From assembly GCA_949289145.1 (NCBI GenBank), contig CASEML010000019.1, forward strand, positions 44,110 to 108,109: a stretch of DNA of 64,000 nucleotides, written 5' to 3'. The stretch is from an uncultured Eubacteriales bacterium. Its GTDB lineage: Bacteria > Bacillota > Clostridia > Lachnospirales > Lachnospiraceae. Below are positions 54,519-63,734 of the stretch, piece by piece. The first letter of the stretch is position 1, and each line of letters opens with the position of its first letter. The position numbers and the translations under genes were made by a program. The notes beneath the pieces are model-generated. The model was not told the origin of the DNA. It ran no database searches and saw only the letters and a program-made list of their open reading frames with translations.

Positions 54519-55832
54519 ATGAAAAAGTATAATCAGATGATGGCAGTTGTCTTTGTGGTATTTATCGGGGTGCTTGTCATAACAAATAGTTATTTTTCTC
54601 AAATGAATTTTAAGGAAAGTAGCAGAGAGTACAAAGTTTCTGTGAATCGCATCCAGCAGGAAATTAAAAAATATGAAGAGCAAAAGGGAAGAGCACCGGA
54701 TAGTCTGGAAGAAATTAAGATATTTTCCCAAATCAGTGAATATCCATTTATTTACAGTGTGGACAGCATAAAAATTAAGGGGATATCTGCACAAGGACTA
54801 AAAAATCTGCTAGAGCAGGAAGGAGAAAATTATCTAATGTTTACAACCGATGAAAATCTTTATCGGATCGACTATTATGCAGAATCCTCTGCCTCTCGCC
54901 AGACCATGAAATTCATAAATGCATTTGTAATAATTATATTATTAATTATGCTGTCAGTGTTATTGTACATAAAGAAAAAAATCATAGCGCCTTTTTACCG
55001 CTTTTCCCAGATACCGCTGGAATTGTCCAAAGGCAATCTGACAGTTCCCTTAAAAGAAGAGAAAAACCGCTATTTTGGAAAATTTATCTGGGGTATGGAT
55101 CTGCTTCGGGAAAATTTAGAGGAAAACAAAGTCAGAGAACTAAAGCTGCAAAAAGAAAGAAAACTGTTGCTGCTGTCTCTTTCCCACGATATAAAAACCC
55201 CATTAAGCGCCATAAAGCTCTATGCAAAAGCAATAAGCAAAAACCTATATAATAAGGAAGAAAAGAAGCAGGAAGTTGCAGAACATATCAGCGAAAAGGT
55301 GGATGAGATTGAGGAGTATATTTCTGAAATTGTAAAAGCTTCCAAGGAAGATTTTATGGAATTTGAAGTAGAAAACAGGGAATTCTATATTAGAAACGTG
55401 TTGGATTCCATTAATGAATACTATCAGGAAAAAATGAAATTAAATCATATAGATTTTTCGATGGAATCCTACCATAATTGTCTGGTGTGGGGGGATGAGA
55501 ACCGCTTAGTAGAAGTGATTCAGAACATCATTGAAAATGCCTGCAAATACGGAGACGGAAGAAAAATTTGGCTGGAAACAAAGCGGGAGGCGGAAGAATG
55601 TTTGATTATAATTAGAAATACCGGATGCACATTGGAAGAAAAGGAACTTCCACATATCTGTGACAGCTTTTTTAGAGGGAGTAATGTGGAAAAGGAAACA
55701 GGCAGCGGTTTAGGATTATATATCTGCAGGAAATTAATGCATTTGATGGAAGGGGAGCTGATACCCAATATTATTTTGGATTCCCATGGAAAGCTTATGG
55801 AAGTTACGGTAGTGGTGCAGATTAGAAATTAA
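54519..55832 (+). CDS. Sensor histidine kinase
   Basis: 437 residues. Two membrane helices (about 5-25 and 125-148) enclose an extracytoplasmic sensor of about 100 residues; then HAMP-like and H-box 'SLSHDIKTPLSAIKLYAK' near 220, N-box 'VIQNIIENACKYG', and G-box 'GSGLGLYICRKLM'. A full-size sensor domain sets it apart from the short-loop BceS-type kinases that sense through their transporter, so direct ligand sensing is likely. It starts 17 bp after the regulator and ends in a terminator. Confidence 0.9.
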   Translation: MKKYNQMMAVVFVVFIGVLVITNSYFSQMNFKESSREYKVSVNRIQQEIKKYEEQKGRAPDSLEEIKIFSQISEYPFIYSVDSIKIKGISAQGLKNLLEQEGENYLMFTTDENLYRIDYYAESSASRQTMKFINAFVIIILLIMLSVLLYIKKKIIAPFYRFSQIPLELSKGNLTVPLKEEKNRYFGKFIWGMDLLRENLEENKVRELKLQKERKLLLLSLSHDIKTPLSAIKLYAKAISKNLYNKEEKKQEVAEHISEKVDEIEEYISEIVKASKEDFMEFEVENREFYIRNVLDSINEYYQEKMKLNHIDFSMESYHNCLVWGDENRLVEVIQNIIENACKYGDGRKIWLETKREAEECLIIIRNTGCTLEEKELPHICDSFFRGSNVEKETGSGLGLYICRKLMHLMEGELIPNIILDSHGKLMEVTVVVQIRN

Positions 55833-55838
55833 AATTCA

Positions 55839-55866
55839 AGCCGGACAGGTACATCTATCCGGCTTA
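55839..55866. terminator. Terminator between kinase gene and converging small gene
   Basis: AAGCCGGA pairs with TCCGGCTT. The T-run is poor, so confidence is moderate. Confidence 0.6.
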
Positions 55867-55878
55867 CCCCAATTCATC

Positions 55879-56028
55879 TCAATCTCCGCCGGGACCATCC
55901 TTTCTGGGTCTGGTAGATTCCGGAAGTGGCTCCACGGAATCACAGTCCTGAGGCAGATCAACTTCAGGAATATTTCCGTCATCGTATTTGTTCTTTGAGG
56001 TAGTAGAGGTTTCTGTATTTTTGTTCAT
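55879..56028 (-). CDS. Small acidic/polar protein, unrecognised (49 aa)
   Basis: From ATG 56028 (AAAGGAGGAATACTGCC before it, a strong ribosome site) the product is 49 residues: a Thr/Ser/Asn/Lys-rich first half ('MNKNTETSTTSKNKYDDG') and a Pro/Asp/Glu-rich second half ending 'PRKDGPGGD', with a single Cys near 29. There is no signal peptide or membrane helix, so it is probably disordered. It converges on the histidine kinase gene, and MITE copy B lies just upstream, between it and the divergent transaldolase gene. I do not recognise a family; a peptide precursor is one possibility, without support from modification genes nearby. Confidence 0.5.
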   Translation of the reverse strand: MNKNTETSTTSKNKYDDGNIPEVDLPQDCDSVEPLPESTRPRKDGPGGD

Positions 56029-56058
56029 GGCAGTATTCCTCCTTTCGCTGATATTGTC

Positions 56059-56145
56059 GCAACAGTTCAGCTCATGGTATGTCATACAAGTGTATTTTAT
56101 GCTAGCATAATGCACTTGTATGACATACCATGGCTGAACTCTTAC
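56059..56145. mobile_element. MITE-like palindromic element, copy B (87 bp)
   Basis: Ends GCAACAGTTCAGC / GCTGAACTCTTAC, flanked by a 7-bp direct repeat TATTGTC (56052-56058 and 56146-56152). The internal palindrome is homologous to that of copy A, with the same ATGCTAGCAT centre. It lacks the extra 78-bp structured segment of copy A. It sits in a divergent intergenic region. Confidence 0.72.
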
Positions 56146-56242
56146 TATTGTCTCCGTTTTCCGGGAAAATATTCTTGACATTTCACATAAAACACATCAA
56201 AATGATAATTAGGCGTAATTATAAGCGGAAAGGAAGAAAGGC

Positions 56243-56899
56243 ATGAAGTTTTTTATTGACACAGCAAATGTAGAAAGTATTAGAAAAGCAAATGATATGG
56301 GAGTTATTTGTGGGGTAACAACAAATCCTTCTCTGATAGCCAAGGAAGGCAGAGAATTTGCAGAGGTAATCAAAGAAATTGCTTCGATTGTAGACGGACC
56401 AATCAGTGGGGAAGTTAAGGCAACTACAGTAGATGCTGAAGGAATGATCAAAGAAGGTCGTGAAATAGCAGCGATCCATCCAAATATGGTAGTCAAGATT
56501 CCCATGACAGCAGATGGCTTGAAAGCAGTGAAAGTATTAAATGCAGAAGGCATTAAAACCAATGTGACCCTAATATTCTCTGCCAATCAGGCATTGCTGG
56601 CAGCAAGAGCAGGGGCAACCTATGTCTCTCCGTTTCTTGGAAGATTAGATGATATTTCTCATCCGGGTATTGAACTGATTCGTACCGTAGCGGACATTTT
56701 CAAAGTATATAAATTGGATACGGAAATTATTGCAGCTAGTGTCCGCAATCCCATCCATGTAACTGACTGTGCATTGGCAGGAGCAGATATTGCTACGGTG
56801 CCCTATTCTGTGATAGAGCAGATGACAAAGCACCCGTTAACGGATCAGGGAATTGCAAAGTTTCAGGCAGATTATCGTGGAGTGTTCGGAGAAAAGTAA
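56243..56899 (+). CDS. Transaldolase / fructose-6-phosphate aldolase (TalC/FSA-type)
   Basis: 218 residues, the short subfamily: '[32 protein letters not shown]' region and the Schiff-base lysine in '[15 protein letters not shown]' near 86, ending 'FQADYRGVF'. It transfers dihydroxyacetone units in the non-oxidative pentose phosphate pathway, or cleaves fructose 6-phosphate; sequence alone does not separate the two. A TTGACA at 56175-56180 may be its -35 box. GGAAAGGAAG precedes the ATG. Monocistronic. Confidence 0.9.
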   Translation: MKFFIDTANVESIRKANDMGVICGVTTNPSLIAKEGREFAEVIKEIASIVDGPISGEVKATTVDAEGMIKEGREIAAIHPNMVVKIPMTADGLKAVKVLNAEGIKTNVTLIFSANQALLAARAGATYVSPFLGRLDDISHPGIELIRTVADIFKVYKLDTEIIAASVRNPIHVTDCALAGADIATVPYSVIEQMTKHPLTDQGIAKFQADYRGVFGEK

Positions 56900-56956
56900 T
56901 AGCATAAAAAGCACTTAACATATATTGTATGTGGGCACGCTCATAAGTGGTATAAT

Positions 56957-57000
56957 TCTTCCCATAAAGACAAAGGTAACATAATGTCTTTATGGGAAGA
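56957..57000. terminator. Perfect 15-bp hairpin between converging genes
   Basis: TCTTCCCATAAAGAC pairs perfectly with GTCTTTATGGGAAGA. It sits between the 3' ends of the transaldolase and thioredoxin genes; T-runs are weak on both sides. Confidence 0.6.
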
Positions 57001-57031
57001 TATTGTTTAAAAAGTCTAAATGATTAGGATT

Positions 57032-57346
57032 TTATACATATTTTTTCATGATAGATAACAGTTCTTCTTTATTTCGAAAACCTTCTAATCTTTCTACACA
57101 TTCACCATTCTTGTATATCAGCATAGTGGGAACTACCTGTACAGAAAACTCCATGGCAAGAGGCATTTCATCATCAACACACACCTTTCCGATCTGAAAC
57201 TCATTGTTTTCCTCTGAAATTTCCTCCAAGACAGGGGCCAGCATTCTGCAGGGACCGCAGGTTTTTGAAAAGAAGTCAACTAAAAAAGGTGTTTTTGAAT
57301 TTACTACGGTTTCTTGAAAATTTGAATTTGTAATTGTTTTTGTCAT
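57032..57346 (-). CDS. Thioredoxin-like protein
   Basis: 104 residues, thioredoxin fold with redox site 'CGPC' in 'FFSKTCGPCRMLAP' near 32, cis-Pro in 'VQVVPTMLIY'. The usual Trp before CGPC (WCGPC) is Thr here, seen in divergent thioredoxins. It reduces disulfides in the cytoplasm; no thioredoxin reductase gene is adjacent. ATG 57346 follows TGGAGG with proper spacing; upstream in-frame ATGs do not. Confidence 0.9.
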   Translation of the reverse strand: MTKTITNSNFQETVVNSKTPFLVDFFSKTCGPCRMLAPVLEEISEENNEFQIGKVCVDDEMPLAMEFSVQVVPTMLIYKNGECVERLEGFRNKEELLSIMKKYV

Positions 57347-57539
57347 ATTGTATACCTCCATTTGTAGTGTTTTTACATGATTCCGGTATAAATGGCGGAA
57401 CTGTAACTTATTGTTTACATATTCCACGAAATTAATTATAGAAATTACTTAAAAACTCGTGTAAAATAGAAACAGGTGTTTATCACCTCTTATCTATATA
57501 TCGGAAAAAAAGTGATTAAGAATAGAGTGAGGAAAAATA

Positions 57540-58604
57540 ATGGAAGAAAATATACAAGAAAAAAAGCGTTTTGCGGTTTTAATTGATTCTGATAACATCA
57601 GTCCCAAGTATGCGGGGGTTATTTTTAATGAACTAAATGAATATGGTCAGGCCACTTATCGGAGAATTTATGGCAACTGGTCCAAGGGCAACGGATGGAA
57701 TGAAAAAATCTTATTAGAAAATTCTATTATTCCTATACAGCAGTTTTCTTATACGACTGGGAAAAATTCCACAGATATGGCAATGGTCATTGATGCCATG
57801 GACATATTGTATAGCGGAAAAGTGGACGGCTTTTGTCTGGTGACCAGTGACAGTGATTTTACAAGACTTGCTATGCGTTTGAGAGAAGAAAATATGCATG
57901 TGATTGGAATGGGGGATTCAAAGGCGCCAACATCTCTGACCAAATCCTGCAATAAATTTATATATTTGGATCTAATTACAGAACATAGCGAAAATGAAGA
58001 AAAGTCTGGTCAGGAAACTAAGAAAAATTCACAGAAGAAAAAGGCAGAACCGGATAAGAATGGAAAAGTATCAGCACAGGGAAATAAAGAGAAAACGGAT
58101 GGAGCAGCTTTAAAAGAACAGGAAACAGAAGAAGGAGTAACCAAGATAAAGGATATTGAAGATGCGATTAATAATATGATCAACAACAGCAACGAGGAAA
58201 ATGTAGAGTTAGGTGTTGTGGGAAGACGTCTTGGCGAGTTGTTTTCTGATTTTGATGTGCGAAATTATGGCTATACTAAGCTCAGCATCTTTGTCAGTGA
58301 CGGATTGAAAAATTATAAACTAAAGCAGGAAGGCAATCGAGTCTTAGTCAGTAAAAATGATTTTCCTGCCAAAGAAGAAATTGAAAAAGAAATTATCACT
58401 TTGCTGGAAGAAAACGGGGGAAAAATAGACAACTTATCTATTGTGCACAGTGAATTAAAGAAAATACATCCAAACTTTGATACGAAGGATTATGGATATG
58501 GAAAGTTCTCTAATTTTATTCGAAGAATGAGCAGTATTAAAGTGGTGGGAAATACTATAGAACTCAGTGCAAATGGACAAAAAAAGCGGAAAATAGATTT
58601 GTGA
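57540..58604 (+). CDS. NYN-domain putative ribonuclease with two OST-HTH/LOTUS domains
   Basis: 354 residues. NYN/PIN-like nuclease domain (about 10-150) with acidic residues in 'VLIDSDNIS', 'STDMAMVIDAMD' and 'LVTSDSDFTRLA'; a charged linker (155-200); then two OST-HTH (LOTUS) domains (about 202-275 and 282-350), each ending in the 'DVRNYGYTKLSIFV' / 'DTKDYGYGKFSNFI' pattern. LOTUS domains bind RNA (G-rich or G4 in known cases). This order resembles LabA-like bacterial proteins and eukaryotic MARF1/limkain. Likely an RNA-processing enzyme; target unknown. Weak GTGAGG ribosome site precedes the ATG. Confidence 0.85.
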   Translation: MEENIQEKKRFAVLIDSDNISPKYAGVIFNELNEYGQATYRRIYGNWSKGNGWNEKILLENSIIPIQQFSYTTGKNSTDMAMVIDAMDILYSGKVDGFCLVTSDSDFTRLAMRLREENMHVIGMGDSKAPTSLTKSCNKFIYLDLITEHSENEEKSGQETKKNSQKKKAEPDKNGKVSAQGNKEKTDGAALKEQETEEGVTKIKDIEDAINNMINNSNEENVELGVVGRRLGELFSDFDVRNYGYTKLSIFVSDGLKNYKLKQEGNRVLVSKNDFPAKEEIEKEIITLLEENGGKIDNLSIVHSELKKIHPNFDTKDYGYGKFSNFIRRMSSIKVVGNTIELSANGQKKRKIDL

Positions 58605-58685
58605 TGTAAAAATGACAAATTTGGAAAAAAGTTGTGAAAATTCACATAAAATTCACAAATAGAATTGTTGAAATAGACGATTTTA

Positions 58686-58716
58686 CGAAACCGGAGGAAA
58701 TATTTCTCCGGTTTCG
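58686..58716 (+). terminator. Hairpin terminator between NYN-LOTUS gene and amylase
   Basis: CGAAACCGGAG pairs perfectly with CTCCGGTTTCG around a GAAATATTT loop; followed by TTGACTTTTT. Confidence 0.75.
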
Positions 58717-58816
58717 TTGACTTTTTAACTAAAGAAAGATAAACTTTAAGCAGATGTTAATATTTTTTTAATATTTAGAATGAAAATGTACATTACACTT
58801 TCAAGGAGGAGAACAA

Positions 58817-61800
58817 ATGAAAACTCGATGGAAAAGAATTGTGTCATCTATGTTAGCAATAATTCTTGTTGCTCTGTCGGTATTTACTTTCTCAGACCAA
58901 CAGCAGGTATTTGCGGCAGAAGAAAACACAATTACCGTTCACTTTAAAAGTGAGTGGGGAGGAGCCAATATTTTTTACTGGAATCAGGGTGAAAAATACA
59001 ATAATCCGGTAAAGTGGCCCGGAACCGCAATGGAAGATGAAGGGGATGACTGGTATACTTATACTTTTGAAAATACCAGTACGGTAGACTTCATGTTCAA
59101 CTATGAAGGAAGACAGACCACACACTATACAAAGACAGCCGGTGAATATTGGCTGCTAGATAATCAATGGTATAATCAGGACCCGACAGAAGCTGAGGTT
59201 ACACCAACTGCTACGCCGAGTCCAACCATAACACCGGCGTTAACTACAGCACCTACGGTTACAGCGGTACCTACGGAGCCGCCACAGCAGCTGAAGCCAA
59301 TTAGGGATGTGACACCTACCCCGGCACCGGAAGTGACCATTGCTGCCACAGAAAAAACAATTACTGTTCATTTTAAGTGTGACGATGCAGCAAATGTATA
59401 CTACTGGAATGTAAACAGCGGAACAAATACACCGGTTTTATGGCCGGGAACACCAATGACGTCGGAGGGCAATGGCTGGTACACCTATAAAATAGAAAAT
59501 GCCCAGAGTGCCCATCTTGTATTTACCACAGAAAAGAATGAATCAGAAGAATTGTTTGTGGTAGATGGAGAATGGTGGTATGAAAACGGATTATATGATT
59601 TTCCGCCAGAGGGATATGAATCCGCAACACCGACACCTACAGAAGAACCTGAGGCAACGCCCACAGAGATACCGACAGTAAAACCAACCGGAGAACCTGA
59701 GGCAACACCCACAGAAGCTGTTCAGAAACCAACAGCTACACAGGGACCAACGGCCACACAGGGACCGACAGCCACACCAAGGCCGGAAGTGAAAGGTAAG
59801 ATTATTGTTCACTATTATTCGAAAGGCAGCACCATTCCTACAATTTACTATTGGGAGCGAAACGGCGATACAGAAGACAAGCCGGTCACATGGCCCGGTG
59901 TGGAAATGGAGGAAGATGCAGTAGAAAACTGGTATACATATACCATTGAGGATGCGACTAGCACAAACCTTATCTTTGTAGGAAGTTCAGGACAAACACG
60001 TGACTTGAGCCGTGAAGAAGGTGAATGGTGGTACAAGGGCGGAAAGTGGTATGATTATGATTATTCATTAGTCACACCAACACCAAGACCTACAGCAACG
60101 CCAAAGCCTACGATGGATCCAAACGCAACGCCGACTCCGACACCGGAACCGGTGGAGAGAACTGACTTTAGAGATGAAACCATTTATTTTGTAATGACCA
60201 CAAGATTCTATGACGGAGATCCTTCCAATAATGTTCACTGCTGGGATGATGAAAAGGCAGGAAACACTGATGATGATCCGGCATGGAGAGGTGATTTCAA
60301 GGGATTGATTGAACAGCTGGATTATATCAAGGCATTAGGATTTACTGCAATCTGGATTACTCCGGTTGTAGAAAATACCAGCGGATATGATTACCATGGA
60401 TATCATGCAAGTGATTTCAGCAAAGTGGATTCTAGATACGAATCTGATGACTGTACCTATCAGGATTTAATTAATGCAGTACACGCCAAGGGTATGAAGA
60501 TTATTCAGGACGTTGTACTTAACCATACAGGTAACTTTGGAGAAGCTAACCTGATGCCAATGTTTGAAAAGGTAGGAGACCAGTCGACTGCAGATTGCCT
60601 GCAAATACTGCCGGGAGTCGAACTGCCGGAGGACTATAATGAACTTGATCCGGATTCTCAGTATCAGGCAAGGCTTGCACTGATGAAGAATCTAGACGGT
60701 GAAAACCATGACTGGCAAAATCTGTACCACCACTATGGAAACTTTGGTTGGGATGAATTTAATTCACAGCTGGCACAGATTGACGGTGACTGTGTGGATT
60801 TGAATACAGAAAATCCTTTAGTGTATAATTACCTGATTGATTGTTATAACCAATATATTAATATGGGAGTGGATGGCTTCCGAGTAGATACCACAAAGCA
60901 TATATCACGACTTACCTTCAATGAAACTTTTATTCCTGCATTTAAAGAGACAGGTGGAGAAAACTTCTACATGTTTGGAGAAGTTTGTGCTAGAGCTACA
61001 GAGGTATGGTATCGAAATACACCATCACTTTCTGCACCATTTTATACATGGAAAGAATCTAAGGATTATGGATGGAGCGATGACCCGGCGGATGTAGGGG
61101 AAACTACAGGAGATTCCGGTCGAAATGAAAATCTAACAGGCAATGTTCTGTTGACCCAGCAGCATTATAATGATAACAGTGATGTTTCAACACAGCCTAC
61201 CAGCGATAATGCATTTTTAGATGGAAATGAATATCATGAGCCGGATTACAGCATGAAGTCTGGTCTGGATGTAATAGACTTCCCAATGCATTGGAATTTC
61301 AAAGATGCAAGAAACTCCTTTGCGGTTGCTGTAGGTGGTGATCAGTATTACAATGACGCCACATGGAATGTAACTTATGTAGATTCTCATGATTATGCGC
61401 CAGATCATGCGCCGGAGGATCGAAGATTTTCCGGAACACAGGATACCTGGGCAGAAAACTTAAACTTAATGTTTACCTTTAGAGGTATTCCATGTATTTA
61501 TTATGGAAGTGAAATTGAGTTTATGAAAGGGGCAGACATTGATGCAGGACCAAATGCACCATTATCTACAACCGGACGTGCTTACTTTGGAGATAATTTG
61601 GAAGGTGAACTGACTACTACAGATTTTGGAGAATACACAGCTTCTGGTACAGTGGCAGAAACATTAAATCACCCATTGTCCTTGCATATTCAGAGACTGA
61701 ATAAGATCAGAGCAGCCATTCCTGCATTAAGAAAAGGACAATACTCTACAGAAGGTGTAACCGGCGATATGGCATTTAAGCGTCGTTATACCAATGAATC

Positions 61801-62029
61801 GGAAGGAGTGGACAGCTTTGTCTGTGTATCCATCACAGATGGAGCAACCTTTGAAGGAATTCCAAATGGACATTACGTAGACGCAATTACAGGAGATGAA
61901 CAGTATGTAACAGATGGAACCCTTACGATTGAAGCTACGGAAAAAGGTAATATGAGAGTATATGTATTAGATACAGATTTGACAAAAGCACCTGGAAAAG
62001 TTGGTGTGGATGGAACATACCTGAAATAA
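58817..62029 (+). CDS. Secreted GH13 alpha-amylase with three CBM26-like modules
   Basis: 1070 residues. Signal peptide 1-34 ('QQVFAAEE'). Three CBM26-like starch-binding modules at about 37-120, 180-270 and 331-420 (each 'ITVHFK/IIVHYYS... WPGxxM... WYTYTxE'), joined by Thr/Pro linkers. A GH13 catalytic region runs from about 452 ('DETIYFVMTTRFYDGD') with D691 ('GFRVDTTKH'), E722 ('FGEVC') and D859 ('VDSHD'). It should hydrolyse raw starch outside the cell. No LPXTG or SLH anchor is seen, so it is free or held non-covalently. AAGGAGG precedes the ATG. A hairpin and two more surface genes follow. Confidence 0.92.
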   Translation: MKTRWKRIVSSMLAIILVALSVFTFSDQQQVFAAEENTITVHFKSEWGGANIFYWNQGEKYNNPVKWPGTAMEDEGDDWYTYTFENTSTVDFMFNYEGRQTTHYTKTAGEYWLLDNQWYNQDPTEAEVTPTATPSPTITPALTTAPTVTAVPTEPPQQLKPIRDVTPTPAPEVTIAATEKTITVHFKCDDAANVYYWNVNSGTNTPVLWPGTPMTSEGNGWYTYKIENAQSAHLVFTTEKNESEELFVVDGEWWYENGLYDFPPEGYESATPTPTEEPEATPTEIPTVKPTGEPEATPTEAVQKPTATQGPTATQGPTATPRPEVKGKIIVHYYSKGSTIPTIYYWERNGDTEDKPVTWPGVEMEEDAVENWYTYTIEDATSTNLIFVGSSGQTRDLSREEGEWWYKGGKWYDYDYSLVTPTPRPTATPKPTMDPNATPTPTPEPVERTDFRDETIYFVMTTRFYDGDPSNNVHCWDDEKAGNTDDDPAWRGDFKGLIEQLDYIKALGFTAIWITPVVENTSGYDYHGYHASDFSKVDSRYESDDCTYQDLINAVHAKGMKIIQDVVLNHTGNFGEANLMPMFEKVGDQSTADCLQILPGVELPEDYNELDPDSQYQARLALMKNLDGENHDWQNLYHHYGNFGWDEFNSQLAQIDGDCVDLNTENPLVYNYLIDCYNQYINMGVDGFRVDTTKHISRLTFNETFIPAFKETGGENFYMFGEVCARATEVWYRNTPSLSAPFYTWKESKDYGWSDDPADVGETTGDSGRNENLTGNVLLTQQHYNDNSDVSTQPTSDNAFLDGNEYHEPDYSMKSGLDVIDFPMHWNFKDARNSFAVAVGGDQYYNDATWNVTYVDSHDYAPDHAPEDRRFSGTQDTWAENLNLMFTFRGIPCIYYGSEIEFMKGADIDAGPNAPLSTTGRAYFGDNLEGELTTTDFGEYTASGTVAETLNHPLSLHIQRLNKIRAAIPALRKGQYSTEGVTGDMAFKRRYTNESEGVDSFVCVSITDGATFEGIPNGHYVDAITGDEQYVTDGTLTIEATEKGNMRVYVLDTDLTKAPGKVGVDGTYLK

Positions 62030-62046
62030 CGAATCATCATTAAAAA

Positions 62047-62078
62047 TGCACCTTGGGGGAGTAAACCGCCAGGGTGCA
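62047..62078 (+). other. Intercistronic hairpin between amylase and LRR genes
   Basis: TGCACCTTGG pairs with CCAGGGTGCA (one mismatch). There is no T-run, so it may stabilise the amylase mRNA end rather than terminate; the next gene's ribosome site follows 12 bp later. Confidence 0.5.
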
Positions 62079-62099
62079 ATATGAAAGGGAGAACATTAC

Positions 62100-63473
62100 A
62101 TGAGATATAAAAAGATTGTTTCCGGTATGCTGGTGGCGGTCATGATTGCAGGAAGCCTGCAGGGAAGCGTGATTGTAAAGGCATCAGAAACAACAGGCTA
62201 CAGTGAAGCAGCGGAAGTAAACGTTTCTGAATCAGACTTCCAGTTTGATGCAACAACCGGAACCATTACAAAATATACCGGAACAGAAGAAGTGGTGGTG
62301 ATACCGTCAACCATTGGAGGAACAGCGGTAAAAATCATCGGAGCAGACTGTTTTGCAAGCAATGAAAATATCATATCCGTGGAAATTCCAGAGGGAGTTT
62401 CCACCATTGAAGAAGAAGCATTTTTAAACTGTCCCAACTTACAAACGGTTGTGATTCCCAAGGGTGTGGAAAGCCTTGGGCAATTAGCGTTCTTTATGTG
62501 TGAAAAGTTAGAAAATGTTATTATGGGAAGCGGGATCACAGCCATTGAAACAAATACATTTTATGGCTGTGCCAGCCTGAAGGCAATCCAGCTGCCGGAT
62601 ACAGTAACAAAAATTGGAAATTACGCATTTATGGGTTGTTCTGCTCTGGAAACAATGACAATTCCGGAAAGCACAACCACCATTGGAACAGGTGCTTTTC
62701 AGAATTGTATGGGATTAAAGGAGATTACGATCCCGTCATCGGTAACGACCATGGAAGAAGAAGTGTTTGACAGAGAAACAAATACGAAGATCAACTGTGA
62801 AGCGGGAAGTAAGGCATATGAATATGCCCATGCATATGGAATTGCCAACAGCGTAGATGAAGCAGATGTGCCTACAGCCACAGCAGCGCCTACCAAGGCA
62901 GTCACAACAGCTCCCACCAAGGCAGCTACAGCAACACCGACAGCTAGTGCACAAAAGCAGACATACAGCATCAAGTATGTGTTAAAGGGTGGGAAGATAA
63001 GCGGCACCAGCGTAAAAAGTTATGACGGCACAGCAAACATTACACTTCCAAAGGCAACCAGAAAAGGATATACATTTGCAGGCTGGTATACAGAAAGTTC
63101 TTATAAGAAAAAAGTGACAGCAATAAAGAAGGGCACTACAGGAAATAAGACGTTCTATGCAAAATGGAAAAAAGTAAGTAAACCATCCAAACCGTCCATA
63201 TCAGCTTTGAAAAACAGCAGATCAAAACAGTTGAGTATCAAGCTGAAGAAAAAGATAAGCGGAGCGAAAGGCTATGAAATGGCATATGCCAGAAACAAGA
63301 AGTTTACAAAGAGCAAAAAGACGGTAAGATTTACGGGAATTGCCAAGACAGTTAAGGGTCTGAAAAAAGGAAAGACCTATTATGTTAAGGTAAGAGCTTA
63401 TAAGTTAGACTCAGCTAATAAGAGAGTGTACGGAAGCTATAGCTCTGTAAAGAAAGTGACTATAAAAAAATAA
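62100..63473 (+). CDS. Secreted BspA-like leucine-rich-repeat protein with Fn3 end
   Basis: 457 residues. Signal peptide 1-29. Residues about 55-235 are BspA/TpLRR (LRR_5) repeats of 23 residues ('VEIPEGVSTIEEEAFLNCPNL' type). A Thr/Pro/Ala linker (260-280) leads to a Listeria-Bacteroides (Flg_new) repeat ('GYTFAGWYTES...FYAKW', about 284-360) and a Lys-rich C-terminal Fn3 module (365-457). Such proteins mediate adhesion; no enzyme motif. AAAGGGAG precedes the ATG, 70 bp after the amylase stop, so it may be expressed with it. No covalent anchor. Confidence 0.85.
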   Translation: MRYKKIVSGMLVAVMIAGSLQGSVIVKASETTGYSEAAEVNVSESDFQFDATTGTITKYTGTEEVVVIPSTIGGTAVKIIGADCFASNENIISVEIPEGVSTIEEEAFLNCPNLQTVVIPKGVESLGQLAFFMCEKLENVIMGSGITAIETNTFYGCASLKAIQLPDTVTKIGNYAFMGCSALETMTIPESTTTIGTGAFQNCMGLKEITIPSSVTTMEEEVFDRETNTKINCEAGSKAYEYAHAYGIANSVDEADVPTATAAPTKAVTTAPTKAATATPTASAQKQTYSIKYVLKGGKISGTSVKSYDGTANITLPKATRKGYTFAGWYTESSYKKKVTAIKKGTTGNKTFYAKWKKVSKPSKPSISALKNSRSKQLSIKLKKKISGAKGYEMAYARNKKFTKSKKTVRFTGIAKTVKGLKKGKTYYVKVRAYKLDSANKRVYGSYSSVKKVTIKK

Positions 63474-63495
63474 CTATAATAATCGTAAAAAATAC

Positions 63496-63538
63496 AAAAA
63501 GGAAGCCATCCAAAAATCAAGGTAAGGTTTCCTTTTTT
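63496..63538 (+). terminator. Terminator after LRR gene
   Basis: AAAAAGGAAGCC pairs with GGTTTCCTTTTTT. Confidence 0.8.
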
Positions 63539-63655
63539 GTACGGACAATATAATAGGAAAAAAGATACAACTGTGAAAAAACACAAAAAAAATGTAATAA
63601 ATATGGTGAAAATCATGATTATGACTAGCAAAGTTAAAAGTCCACGTTAGATTTG

Positions 63656-63684
63656 TTGACATTTTGCAAAGAGAATGATAGTAT
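63656..63684 (+). promoter_or_regulatory. Sigma-A promoter of the last starch-binding gene
   Basis: TTGACA, a 17-bp spacer, then TAGTAT, 50 bp before the ATG. Confidence 0.8.
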
Positions 63685-63734
63685 TTTTACAAAAGTATTA
63701 ATAAAGTGTAAAAAATGAGTGAAGGAGAAAAGTC

